From: an uncultured Alphaproteobacteria bacterium
GTDB lineage: Bacteria; Pseudomonadota; Alphaproteobacteria; Micavibrionales; Micavibrionaceae
Assembly (NCBI GenBank): GCA_934538895.1
Contig: CAKTCH010000019.1
Span: 1-13,077, forward strand
DNA length: 13,077 bases
Direction: 5' to 3'
The notes under the pieces were generated by a model. It had not been told where the DNA came from and made no database searches. It saw only the letters and a program-made list of their open reading frames with translations. This document shows positions 1-6,114 of this stretch, in pieces. The stretch's first letter is position 1, and the number at the start of each line of letters is the position of its first letter. The translations under genes and the position numbers were made by a program.

Positions 1-1
1 A

Positions 2-217
2 AAGGCTGTCTACGGCGTTTTCCCGCGATTCTTCAACTATCTCTCACAAAATAATTTCGACACAGAAGGGCGCATGGCCGTCCTGTCTCAAACAGATAAA
101 CCCGGACAATTTCAGATCGGTGTTTTTGCCAACCCTGAAGATATCACGATAAACGGCGAAAAAATGGCGCGCACGCTGGCGCCCGGTCTGCATTTTTCAC
201 AACCCTGCCGCCCCTGA
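2..217 (+). CDS. C-terminal fragment of an unknown protein (5' end outside window)
   Basis: An open frame enters from the left edge in frame 2 and ends at a TGA at 215-217, giving the last 71 residues of a protein. The fragment is mixed polar and aromatic, with no membrane segment. It contains a stretch reading FQIGVFANPEDI and ends HFSQPCRP. The pattern of an FFNYLSQNN helix followed by an extended IGVF strand faintly recalls GyrI-like small-molecule-binding domains, but this is a guess from appearance only. Nothing shorter than the full protein would settle the function. It is convergent with the FliL-like gene, whose stop lies 20 bp away. Codon use looks ordinary for the window. Confidence 0.55.
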   Translation, partial: KAVYGVFPRFFNYLSQNNFDTEGRMAVLSQTDKPGQFQIGVFANPEDITINGEKMARTLAPGLHFSQPCRP

Positions 218-237
218 TCGTTTCAAAGAGGAGGAGA

Positions 238-717
238 TTAAATCGGGCGTTGCTGCACGACCTGCAACAGCACGTCGCTGACCACGCCGTCACCGAGGAC
301 GCGATTATTGGCGGCGCTCAGTTTCTGCTTCAGCACGTCCACTTGCAGCACGCCGTCCTTGATCGCGACATTTTTGTTCAGGGAACCGTACATATCCTGA
401 ATGTAAGCATCTTTAATACGGTACATCTGCCCTTCCACCGTGGCCTTTTGCTTTTCGTCATCCACTTGCAGGACGATGACGAGGCTGACCATCTGGCTGA
501 TGCCGTTTGCATCGATAATCGGCAGGATCAGCGGGTCCATCTGCACGAAAGCCAGATGCTCCGGCTTTTTAGTGTCCTTCCTGACGTCCTTGGCGGCGGC
601 GTGTTCACCTTCCGCGCCAATCGAGGCCTCAGCCTTTTGGTTGAAATAAAAATAAGCCCCGCCAGCGCCGCCGCCGAGAACCAGGATCGCAACAAGTGCC
701 AGAATGGCTATTTTCAT
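238..717 (-). CDS. FliL-like flagellar basal body-associated membrane protein
   Basis: The 159-residue protein has one N-terminal membrane segment (about residues 5-25, rich in Gly/Ala) and a charged linker (about 30-52). A C-terminal domain follows that begins LAFVQMDPLILPI. It continues with VIVLQVDDEKQKATVEG, then RIKDAYIQDMYGSL, and ends in a VVSDVLLQVVQQ strand. This layout matches FliL, the single-pass inner-membrane protein that binds the flagellar motor stator and MS ring through its periplasmic domain. ATG at 717 has a GGGAG about 10 bases upstream. No other flagellar gene is visible here, so the role in motility is inferred from family resemblance. It lies downstream of nusB in the same direction, with a gap of 177 bp, so it could be transcribed separately. 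Alternative: a FliL-like paralogue with a non-flagellar membrane role. Confidence 0.75.
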   Translation of the reverse strand: MKIAILALVAILVLGGGAGGAYFYFNQKAEASIGAEGEHAAAKDVRKDTKKPEHLAFVQMDPLILPIIDANGISQMVSLVIVLQVDDEKQKATVEGQMYRIKDAYIQDMYGSLNKNVAIKDGVLQVDVLKQKLSAANNRVLGDGVVSDVLLQVVQQRPI

Positions 718-740
718 TTATTGAAGAACTCCCACACACC

Positions 741-760
741 CCTCCAGAGGACTCTGGAGG
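741..760. repeat. Short perfect hairpin upstream of the FliL-like gene
   Basis: The 20 bases form a 9-bp inverted repeat (CCTCCAGAG / CTCTGGAGG) around a central GA, so an 8-bp stem with a 4-base loop is realistic. It lies in the 177-bp gap between nusB and the FliL-like gene, 23 bp upstream of the latter's start. On the minus strand no T-run follows, so it does not look like an intrinsic terminator for nusB. It would sit in the 5' leader of the FliL-like mRNA and might be a leader structure or a small repeat. I see nothing else definite in 718-894. Confidence 0.4.
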
Positions 761-894
761 CCATTTTCTTGCCCTATTCTCCATGTTAAAGCGTCAGGAT
801 TAACTTTCTCTTACATATGGATTGCATTTGATTAAAATGCCGATGGGAATTCGGCAGGGAAGATCGTACAATACAAGGGTATTATTATACCGCT

Positions 895-1368
895 TTAGCG
901 CGTCATATTCCTGACGCGGTCCAGAACCGCATTGACCAGCTTATGCTCGCCCTGATCGTAAAAGGCGTGCGTGACGTTCAGATAGTCGTCGATCAGGATG
1001 GGGGCATCGATGTCCTGATGCGACATCAGCTCATAAGCGCCGCAGGATAAAATGGCGTTCAGCAAGGGTTCGGACGGCACCAGCCTTTGCTGGCCATCCT
1101 TGTTCAGGGCCGCCGCCAGCATCTCCTGCACGGTTTCCCCGTATTGCGTCACGCCTTTTAAAATGCGCTCAAACAGCAGGCTGTCGGGCATAACGGTCTG
1201 AACGTCGTCAAGCGCCTTCCCCAGACGGTGCTGACGGTATTCCTCGATCAGCAGCCGCACCGGTTCGTCGTTGCCCTTCAACTGGTAAAGCGCCTGCACG
1301 GCGGCAAGCCGCGCCGCGGAATTGCGGGCATTTTGAGAGGACTCTGGTTTAGGAGCTTCGGCGGTCAT
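895..1368 (-). CDS. nusB: Transcription antitermination factor NusB
   Basis: NusB pairs with NusE (ribosomal protein S10) on boxA RNA in antitermination complexes, chiefly on rRNA operons, in the cytoplasm. The 157-residue product has the family's all-helical layout. It starts with ARLAAVQALYQL and includes LLNAILSCGAYELM. The most conserved part is near the C-terminus: APILIDDYLNVTHAFYDQG followed by KLVNAVLDRVRN. I chose ATG at 1368, giving MTAEAPKPESSQNARNSAARLAAVQ. The frame stays open to a TTG at 1404, but the extra 12 residues are hydrophobic and unlike NusB. No strong Shine-Dalgarno sequence precedes either start. It follows nrdR by 50 bp in the same direction. In many alphaproteobacteria ribH precedes nusB; here ribH is absent and nrdR takes that place. 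Confidence 0.93.
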   Translation of the reverse strand: MTAEAPKPESSQNARNSAARLAAVQALYQLKGNDEPVRLLIEEYRQHRLGKALDDVQTVMPDSLLFERILKGVTQYGETVQEMLAAALNKDGQQRLVPSEPLLNAILSCGAYELMSHQDIDAPILIDDYLNVTHAFYDQGEHKLVNAVLDRVRNMTR

Positions 1369-1418
1369 GGCGGCACTTATGCCCAAAAAAGAAAGAAAAG
1401 GCAATGTTTTTAGAAACT

Positions 1419-1904
1419 TCAGGCCACATCCTCATCGCCCAGGCCGCCTTCCAGCTCATGGCGAACATCGTCAAGGAACTGGTTGAAATCCTCGGGCTTG
1501 CGGAAATCCTTGTATACCGAGGCAAAGCGGATATAGGCGATGGTGTCCAGCCGTGCCAGCGCCTTCATCACCATATCGCCGATCAGCGTGGATTGCACTT
1601 CCGCCTCACCCAGGCTTTCCAGCTGGCGAACGATCGCCGTCACCGCCTTTTCGACCTGATCGTCATTGACATTGCGCTTGCGCAGCGCGGTATGCATGGA
1701 TTTGAAAATCTTGTCGCGGTCGAATACCTGCTTGCGGCCATCATGCTTCACGACCGTCATCTCGCGTAACTGGATGCGCTCGAACGTGGTGAAACGCCCG
1801 CCGCAGCCCGGACACACGCGGCGGCGGCGGATGGCGGCATTGTCCTCGGTCGGACGAGAATCCTTAACCTGTGTTTCTTCATGACCGCAAAACGGGCAAC
1901 GCAT
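1419..1904 (-). CDS. nrdR: Transcriptional repressor NrdR
   Basis: NrdR senses adenine nucleotides and represses ribonucleotide reductase genes by binding NrdR boxes. The 161-residue protein has an N-terminal zinc ribbon with ligands C3, C6, C31 and C34 (CPFC...CPGC), the basic stretch IRRRRVCPGCGGRFTTFER, and an ATP-cone domain (about 49-139). That domain opens with VVKHDGRKQVFDRDKI and ends near IAYIRFASVYKDF. Length and motifs are complete. ATG at 1904 gives MRCPFCGHEE, the usual family start. It lies between glyA and nusB on the same strand, 56 bp after glyA; the glyA-nrdR pairing is common in alphaproteobacteria. The acidic tail GGLGDEDVA is ordinary. Confidence 0.96.
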   Translation of the reverse strand: MRCPFCGHEETQVKDSRPTEDNAAIRRRRVCPGCGGRFTTFERIQLREMTVVKHDGRKQVFDRDKIFKSMHTALRKRNVNDDQVEKAVTAIVRQLESLGEAEVQSTLIGDMVMKALARLDTIAYIRFASVYKDFRKPEDFNQFLDDVRHELEGGLGDEDVA

Positions 1905-1924
1905 GTTTTCTTCTCTTCCTTACC

Positions 1925-1945
1925 CCCTCTCCCTCCGGGAGAGGG
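1925..1945. repeat. Compact palindrome between glyA and nrdR
   Basis: A 9-bp stem (CCCTCTCCC / GGGAGAGGG) encloses a 3-base loop. It is 15 bp beyond the glyA stop and 20 bp before the nrdR start, in the direction of transcription. After the hairpin the minus strand reads GGGGTAAGG with no U-tract, so it is not a typical intrinsic terminator. Sequences of the type CCCTCTCCC...GGGAGAGGG are common dispersed intergenic palindromes in bacteria. It could stabilise the glyA mRNA or lower expression of nrdR and nusB relative to glyA. Confidence 0.6.
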
Positions 1946-1960
1946 CGTTTACTTTATAAA

Positions 1961-3274
1961 TTAAAGGCCGGGGTAAATCGGGAAGCGCGCACAAAGAGCA
2001 CGCACTTTCTCGCGCACTTCTTTCTCGATCGCCTTGTTGCCCTCGGCACCGTTCTGCGCCAGACCGTCGAGCACCGTGTTAATCATCTGGCCGACCTGAC
2101 GCCACTCAGCTTCACCGAAACCGCGCGTCGTCGCGGCAGGCGTACCCAGACGCACACCGCTGGTCACCATCGGTTTTTCCGGGTCGAACGGCACGCCGTT
2201 CTTGTTGCAGGTCATGCCCGCTTCTTCCAGAACTTTCTCGACGATATTGCCGGTGAGCTTCTTCGGGCGCAAATCGAGCAGCACGATATGGCTGTCGGTT
2301 CCGCCGGAAACGATATCGAAACCGCCCTCTTTCAACGTTTCAGCCAGAACCTTGGCGTTACGTATGATCGCATGGCCGTATTCCTTAAATTCAGGCGTCA
2401 GCGCCTCGGCGAAGCAAACAGCTTTTGCGGCAACCACCTGCATCAGCGGCCCCCCTTGAATGCCGGGGAAGATGGCGGAATTGACTTTCTTGGCAATGTC
2501 CTCGTCATTGGTCAGGATCATGCCGCCGCGCGGGCCGCGCAGGGTTTTATGCGTCGTCGTGGTCACGACATGCGCGTGCGGCACCGGAGACGGATAAGCC
2601 CCCGCCGCGATCAGGCCCGCATAGTGCGCCATATCGACGAACAGGATCGCGCCGACTGAATCCGCGATCTCGCGGAAGCGCTTGAAATCTATCACGCGCG
2701 GATATGCCGAAGCCCCGGCGACGATCATTTTCGGCTTGTGTTCTTTGGCCATGCGCTCGGCTTCATCGTAATCCAGCAACGCGTCTTCCTTGCGCACGCC
2801 GTACTGGATGGCGTTGAACCATTTGCCGGACTGGTTCGGGGCCGCGCCATGGGTCAGGTGGCCGCCGGAACTGAGCGCCATGCCGAGGATCGTATCGCCC
2901 GGCTGCAACAGCGCCATCATCACGCCCTGATTGGCCTGAGAACCGGAATGCGGCTGCACGTTGACATATTGAGCACCAAAGAGTTTCTTCGCGCGTTCGC
3001 GTGCCAGTTCCTCGGCGATATCAACGAATTCGCAACCGCCATAGTAACGCTTGCCGGGATAACCTTCGGCATACTTGTTTGTCAGAACGGAGCCCTGCGC
3101 TTCCATCACGGCACGCGATACGATATTTTCGCTGGCAATCAGTTCGATACCGTTTTCCTGACGTGTAAGTTCTTTACCGATAGCGCCAAAAATCTCCGGG
3201 TCGCGTGTTGCCAATTCCTCGGTCAGAAATTTTGAATAATTCGTCATTGTTTTGGCCACCGCTGCATTGCTCAT
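1961..3274 (-). CDS. glyA: Serine hydroxymethyltransferase
   Basis: GlyA is a PLP enzyme that converts serine and tetrahydrofolate to glycine and 5,10-methylene-THF, the main one-carbon source for purines, thymidylate and methionine. The 437-residue cytoplasmic protein carries the family hallmarks: ENGIELIASENIVS (about 40-53), KYAEGYPGKRYYGG (67-80), QPHSGSQANQ, FVDMAHYAG, and the PLP-binding lysine K243 in VTTTTHKTLRGPRGG. The C-terminal domain is complete. ATG at 3274 (MSNAAVAKTM) has AAAGG about 9 bases upstream. The frame runs further up to 3319, but that extension reads through part of a palindromic repeat, so I excluded it. MTNYSKF at 3247 is a less likely start. The neighbours are nrdR downstream and, beyond the inserted GIY-YIG cassette, rpiB upstream. 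Confidence 0.97.
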   Translation of the reverse strand: MSNAAVAKTMTNYSKFLTEELATRDPEIFGAIGKELTRQENGIELIASENIVSRAVMEAQGSVLTNKYAEGYPGKRYYGGCEFVDIAEELARERAKKLFGAQYVNVQPHSGSQANQGVMMALLQPGDTILGMALSSGGHLTHGAAPNQSGKWFNAIQYGVRKEDALLDYDEAERMAKEHKPKMIVAGASAYPRVIDFKRFREIADSVGAILFVDMAHYAGLIAAGAYPSPVPHAHVVTTTTHKTLRGPRGGMILTNDEDIAKKVNSAIFPGIQGGPLMQVVAAKAVCFAEALTPEFKEYGHAIIRNAKVLAETLKEGGFDIVSGGTDSHIVLLDLRPKKLTGNIVEKVLEEAGMTCNKNGVPFDPEKPMVTSGVRLGTPAATTRGFGEAEWRQVGQMINTVLDGLAQNGAEGNKAIEKEVREKVRALCARFPIYPGL

Positions 3275-3303
3275 GTCTATTGCCTTTCTTTTGTCTGACT
3301 CTA

Positions 3304-3331
3304 CTGGATCCCCGGTCAAGCCGGGGATGAC
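3304..3331. repeat. 28-bp palindromic repeat, type A copy 1 (solo arm)
   Basis: The copy reads CTGGATCCCCGG, a short TCAAG loop, then CCGGGGATGAC; the core (ATCCCCGG / CCGGGGAT) forms an 8-bp stem. It is the inverted counterpart of copy 2 at 3366-3393 (27 of 28 positions match) and a direct copy of copy 3 at 3698-3725 (one mismatch). It starts 29 bp upstream of the glyA start codon, so it lies in the glyA leader or promoter region. The 34 bp between copies 1 and 2 are AT-rich and hold no clear promoter. Confidence 0.85.
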
Positions 3332-3365
3332 AGGTATAAACTTTAATAATCACGACCACCCACTC

Positions 3366-3393
3366 GTCATCCCCGGCTCGACCGGGGATCCAG
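3366..3393. repeat. 28-bp palindromic repeat, type A copy 2 (left arm of GIY-YIG cassette)
   Basis: The copy runs from GTCATCCCCGG to CCGGGGATCCAG, so the GTCAT end points outward and the ATCCAG end faces the nuclease gene. It ends 5 bp beyond the GIY-YIG stop codon. With copy 3 it forms inverted arms around that gene. Its own core folds into a stem of 8 bp or more with a short loop, so it could also act as a 3' mRNA structure for the nuclease gene. Confidence 0.85.
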
Positions 3394-3398
3394 TGCCG

Positions 3399-3689
3399 TC
3401 AGGCACAAATCTCACCGTATAAGTCTCTCCACTGCGGATTGGCTTTCTCAATCAACGCAAGCTTCCAATCCCGTTCCCAACGCTTCAGCCGCTTTTCCCT
3501 TTTTATGGCCTCGTTCACGTCATTATGAACTTCATAATACACAAGCATTTTAACTTCGTACTCTTTCGTAAACCCATCAACTACACCTTCCTTATGTTCC
3601 CACACCCTCTTCTTCAAGTCAGAAGTTATGCCTGTATATAAAGTTCCATTCCTCTGGCTAGCCATGATGTAAACGTAATAGTTATTCAC
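3399..3689 (-). CDS. GIY-YIG nuclease domain protein inside inverted palindromic arms
   Basis: The 96-residue protein is a stand-alone GIY-YIG domain like those in the UvrC N-terminus, YhbQ and homing endonucleases. These cut a DNA strand with one metal ion. The first motif is VYI (6-8) with Y7 and the second is LYTG (17-20) with Y18. The catalytic arginine is probably R28 (KKRVWEH) and the metal-binding glutamate E65 in EAIKREKRLKRW, so the core looks intact. The start is a GTG at 3689 with AGAGGGG 4-10 bases upstream. The gene nearly fills the space between two inverted type A repeats, with 5 bp spare at its 3' end and 8 bp at its 5' end. It is visibly AT-richer than rpiB and glyA on either side, which fits acquisition by transfer. 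Cellular role unknown; repair or mobility of the repeat are both possible. Confidence 0.9.
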   Translation of the reverse strand: MNNYYVYIMASQRNGTLYTGITSDLKKRVWEHKEGVVDGFTKEYEVKMLVYYEVHNDVNEAIKREKRLKRWERDWKLALIEKANPQWRDLYGEICA

Positions 3690-3697
3690 TTACCCCT

Positions 3698-3725
3698 CTG
3701 GACCCCCGGTCAAGCCGGGGATGAC
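3698..3725. repeat. 28-bp palindromic repeat, type A copy 3 (right arm of GIY-YIG cassette)
   Basis: The copy reads CTGGACCCCCGG, loop TCAAG, CCGGGGATGAC. It differs from copy 1 by one base and is inverted relative to copy 2. Its inner end lies 8 bp upstream of the GTG start of the GIY-YIG gene and contributes the first part of the sequence used as ribosome binding site. Its outer end is 13 bp from the rpiB stop codon. The hairpin might attenuate read-through from rpiB. Confidence 0.85.
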
Positions 3726-3738
3726 AATTGATTGTATT

Positions 3739-4182
3739 TCAAATACCTGTGTTCAGTTTTTCAACTCTTGCTATATGCCTTCCCCCTTCGAACGCGGTGC
3801 CGAAGAACGCGTCAACGCAATCGAGAGCCACTTGCTGGCCTATAATGCGCCCGCCAAGCGCCAGTACATTGGCATCGTTATGCAGTCTGGAAAGACGCGC
3901 CATCGTCGCATCGGTGCAAAGCGCCGCGCGGATCGCCTTATGGCGATTGGCCGCGATCGAGATGCCGATACCGCTGCCGCAGATGATGATGCCCTGCTGT
4001 GCCTTGCCCTGCGCAAGGGCCTCGGCCAGCGCGTGGCCGTAATCGGCATAATTGCAGGATTCTTCCGAATCCGTTCCCAGATCGAGGAAGTCGTATTTAT
4101 CGGCATAGGCCTTGATAATAGCCTGCTTTAAGGAAAATCCGCCATGGTCGGCGGCGATAGCGATAAGGGGCTTGTTTGTCAT
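3739..4182 (-). CDS. rpiB: Ribose-5-phosphate isomerase B
   Basis: RpiB interconverts ribose 5-phosphate and ribulose 5-phosphate in the non-oxidative pentose phosphate pathway. The 147-residue product has the family motifs: AADHGG (D12, H13), the catalytic cysteine C68 in IIICGSGIGISIAANR, and RLHNDANVLALGGR with H101 and N102. Length is close to the E. coli enzyme (149 residues). I chose ATG at 4182 (MTNKPLIAIAADHGG). ATG at 4188 and a TTG at 4212 are also in frame, and AGGGGCGG lies upstream at a spacing that suits 4188 slightly better, so the start is uncertain by two residues. A DUF6898-type gene ends 50 bp upstream in the same direction. The repeat-bounded nuclease cassette separates it from glyA, its usual neighbour in alphaproteobacteria. 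Confidence 0.95.
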   Translation of the reverse strand: MTNKPLIAIAADHGGFSLKQAIIKAYADKYDFLDLGTDSEESCNYADYGHALAEALAQGKAQQGIIICGSGIGISIAANRHKAIRAALCTDATMARLSRLHNDANVLALGGRIIGQQVALDCVDAFFGTAFEGGRHIARVEKLNTGI

Positions 4183-4232
4183 GCACATATATAAAAGCCG
4201 CCCCTGTGCCAAATCAAGCCATTACTGGCGTT

Positions 4233-4436
4233 TTAACCGATCAATCCCTTCTTTTTCAGCACATATTCCAGCCGCCGCAGGGCGTTCAGCTTCAGCGTGA
4301 CCTCTCCTGCGCTGGCAGGGCCTTGAATCGAGATTTCGGTCATGGTTTTAACATCCATCGCCGACACCTTTACATAGGAGCCAACAGGATAAAATTCAAA
4401 GATGATTTCGCGACCGCGTAAGGGTTGTTCTGTCAT
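4233..4436 (-). CDS. Small DUF6898-type conserved protein
   Basis: The 67-residue protein reads REIIFEFYPVGSYVKVSAMD, then TMTEISIQGPASAGE, then LNALRRLEYVLKKKG. This two-strand and helix pattern, ending in a basic helix, matches small alphaproteobacterial proteins that I recall as DUF6898. They are often encoded next to rpiB or glyA and are sometimes misnamed after glyA. There is no signal peptide or membrane segment, and the function is not known. I chose ATG at 4436 (MTEQPLRGREI). The frame extends to 4535, but those 33 residues are hydrophobic and low in complexity and there is no family resemblance. No clear ribosome binding site is visible. It is probably first in the transcription unit that continues into rpiB. 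Confidence 0.7.
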   Translation of the reverse strand: MTEQPLRGREIIFEFYPVGSYVKVSAMDVKTMTEISIQGPASAGEVTLKLNALRRLEYVLKKKGLIG

Positions 4437-4540
4437 AAAGTTCAAAAAGTTAAATTTCAGTAAAAGTTTTGTTTGACCTATGCTATTTTCGCTCCTGCCA
4501 GTCAATAGATTAAAATAGAGGGTACGGGAGCGCACATTCG

Positions 4541-4879
4541 ATGAAACTATCTGAGAAACTATATGAAATATTCGACCTTTTTAGGAGAACGCCTACTCTG
4601 GAAGAGATTTACGAACCAGTAAGAGAACGCAATGCCAGGGTTTTTGAAGAGCAGGTACAACAAAGTATGGAGAACTGGAAGAAAGAAGCAGAAGAAGCAA
4701 AAGAGGATCACTCTTCTCGTCCTTCTTCTCAAATACCAAGACTTTTACAAAAAAATCAAAAACTATCTGACTCTACTTTAGATCCCCAGGGTAACCATAG
4801 TAAAATATTGGCCGCTGGATACACGAAGTACACAGAGATTCTCCAGAGGACCACAACGACCCTGTGCCTTGCACCCTGA
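4541..4879 (+). CDS. Small charged hypothetical protein, 3' end formed by a repeat
   Basis: ATG at 4541 follows GGGAG by about 12 bases and opens a 112-residue frame. Residues 1-55 are strongly charged and probably helical, possibly coiled coil (EEIYEPVRERNARVFEEQV...WKKEAEEAKED). Residues 56-75 are Ser/Gln-rich, and about residues 90-112 are encoded by a palindromic repeat (4821-4900), so the natural C-terminus is probably lost or replaced. I recognise no family. The stretch is clearly AT-richer than the dehydrogenase that follows, which fits foreign or decaying DNA. It is divergent from the DUF6898-type gene and ends 46 bp before the dehydrogenase start. It may be a real small protein, a truncated remnant, or non-coding. 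Confidence 0.4.
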   Translation: MKLSEKLYEIFDLFRRTPTLEEIYEPVRERNARVFEEQVQQSMENWKKEAEEAKEDHSSRPSSQIPRLLQKNQKLSDSTLDPQGNHSKILAAGYTKYTEILQRTTTTLCLAP

Positions 4880-4900
4880 TCTCTGTGCTCTCCGTGGTAA
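4821..4900. repeat. Imperfect palindromic repeat before the dehydrogenase gene
   Basis: A 9-bp perfect inverted pair (CACAGAGAT at 4831-4839, ATCTCTGTG at 4879-4887) is extended outward by weaker pairing (ACACGAAGTA against CTCTCCGTGG, 6 of 10). The enclosed 39 bases include GTGCCTTGCAC. The type, with repeated CACAGAG and TCTGTG blocks near CCGTGG, is a familiar bacterial intergenic repeat style. It overlaps the 3' end of the upstream small frame and stops 25 bp before the chosen dehydrogenase start, so it would lie in the 5' leader of that gene. Confidence 0.6.
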
Positions 4901-4925
4901 AAGAGAAATGGCAGCTGAGAGAAAA

Positions 4926-6107
4926 ATGACCGCCAAAAACCACCACCCCGCCTTTGACTGGCAAGACCCGCTGTTGCTGGACGAATTGCTGACCGACGAG
5001 GAACGCATGATCCGCGATTCCGCGCGCGAATATTGCCAGAGCAGGCTGATGCCGCGCATCCTCGAAGCCAACCGCCATGAAACATTCGAGCCCGCCGTCA
5101 TGCGCGAGATGGGTGAAATGGGATTGCTGGGCGCCATGCTGGACGGTTACGGCTGCGCCGGCGTTTCCCAGGTCGCTTACGGCCTGATCGCGCGCGAGGT
5201 CGAGCGTGTGGATTCCGGCTACCGTTCCGCCATGTCGGTACAATCGTCCCTCGTGATGTACCCAATCCATGCTTTCGGTTCGGAAGAACAGAAACAGAAA
5301 TACCTGCCACAACTGGCGAAGGGCGAATTTATCGGCTGCTTCGGCCTGACGGAACCCGATGGCGGTTCCGACCCTTCGGCCATGCGCACACGCTTGAAGA
5401 AAAGCGGCAACGGCTACACGCTGTCCGGTGCTAAACAATGGATTACCAACTCCCCCGTCGCCGATGTGTTCGTCGTCTGGGCCAGGAATGACGCCGATGA
5501 AATTGTCGGGGTCGTGCTGGAAAAAGGCATGAAGGGTTTGAGCGCGCCGAAGATCGAGGGTAAATTCTCGCTCCGCGCTTCCATCACCGGCGGAATCGCC
5601 ATGGACGAAGTGCCCGTCACCGAAGACATGATCCTGAATGTGAAAGGGTTGAAAGGCCCCTTCTCCTGCCTCAACTCCGCGCGCTACGGCATTTGCTGGG
5701 GTTCGATGGGCGCGGCGGAATTCTGTTTCCACACCGCGCGCCAATACACGATAGACCGCGTCATCTTCGGCAAACCGCTGGCCGCGCAGCAACTGGTGCA
5801 AAAGAAACTGGCCGACATGGAAACCGAGATTACGCTCGGCCTGATGGCGGCATGGCGACTGGGCACACTGCGCAACGAATACCGCGCCGCGCCCGAAGCC
5901 ATTTCAATGCTGAAACGCAATAACTGCGGCAAAGCCCTCGACATGGCCCGCGCCGCACGCGACATGCTGGGCGGTAACGGCATCGCCGACGAATACCACA
6001 TCATCCGGCATGTGATGAACCTTGAGGCCGTAAACACCTACGAAGGCACGCACGATATTCACGCCCTTATTCTGGGCCGCGCCATCACAGGCCTGGCCGC
6101 GTTCTAA
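4926..6107 (+). CDS. gcdH: Glutaryl-CoA dehydrogenase
   Basis: This FAD enzyme oxidises and decarboxylates glutaryl-CoA to crotonyl-CoA in lysine, hydroxylysine and tryptophan breakdown, passing electrons to ETF. The 393-residue protein follows the known enzyme almost motif by motif: FDWQDPLLLDELLTDEE at the start, and YRSAMSVQSSLVMYPI (R100 is the counterpart of the arginine that binds the substrate's free carboxylate). It then has CFGLTEPDGGSDP (FAD region), ITNSPVADVFVVWAR, EGKFSLRASITG, RNNCGKALDMARAARDMLGGNGI, and NTYEGTHDIHALILGRAITG with the catalytic base E373. I chose ATG at 4926, preceded by GAGAG; ATG at 4908 is an alternative adding six residues, and a TTG at 4869 would start inside a repeat. 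A small nuclease-like gene follows at 7 bp. Confidence 0.95.
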   Translation: MTAKNHHPAFDWQDPLLLDELLTDEERMIRDSAREYCQSRLMPRILEANRHETFEPAVMREMGEMGLLGAMLDGYGCAGVSQVAYGLIAREVERVDSGYRSAMSVQSSLVMYPIHAFGSEEQKQKYLPQLAKGEFIGCFGLTEPDGGSDPSAMRTRLKKSGNGYTLSGAKQWITNSPVADVFVVWARNDADEIVGVVLEKGMKGLSAPKIEGKFSLRASITGGIAMDEVPVTEDMILNVKGLKGPFSCLNSARYGICWGSMGAAEFCFHTARQYTIDRVIFGKPLAAQQLVQKKLADMETEITLGLMAAWRLGTLRNEYRAAPEAISMLKRNNCGKALDMARAARDMLGGNGIADEYHIIRHVMNLEAVNTYEGTHDIHALILGRAITGLAAF

Positions 6108-6114
6108 GAACGAC

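Noticed and set aside
718..894. A tRNA, small RNA or riboswitch in the nusB-FliL gap
   Set aside because: No cloverleaf or known riboswitch core could be traced; only a short hairpin and AT-rich sequence are present.
1369..1404. Upstream TTG start for nusB
   Set aside because: Adds hydrophobic residues not seen in NusB and has no better ribosome binding site than ATG at 1368.
1925..1945. Rho-independent terminator after glyA
   Set aside because: The stem is good but no U-tract follows on the minus strand and nrdR continues in the same direction.
1871..2659. Plus-strand frame of 262 codons opposite glyA
   Set aside because: Antisense shadow of glyA with low-complexity Arg/His runs and no recognisable domain.
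3275..3319. Longer glyA start at 3319
   Set aside because: The extension is encoded by the type A repeat; ATG at 3274 has a proper Shine-Dalgarno sequence and gives the usual length.
3304..3725. CRISPR array
   Set aside because: Only three copies, one of them inverted, with unequal spacing of 34 and 304 bp and a gene between; no cas genes.
4440..4540. Promoters for the divergent genes at 4436 and 4541
   Set aside because: TTGACC at 4473-4478 has no acceptable -10 at 15-19 bp, and none was found on the other strand.
4773..5801. Long minus-strand open frame of 342 codons opposite gcdH
   Set aside because: It is fully antisense to a glutaryl-CoA dehydrogenase with every family motif; its translation is rich in His, Gln and Arg and shows no family pattern, as expected of a shadow frame in GC-rich DNA.
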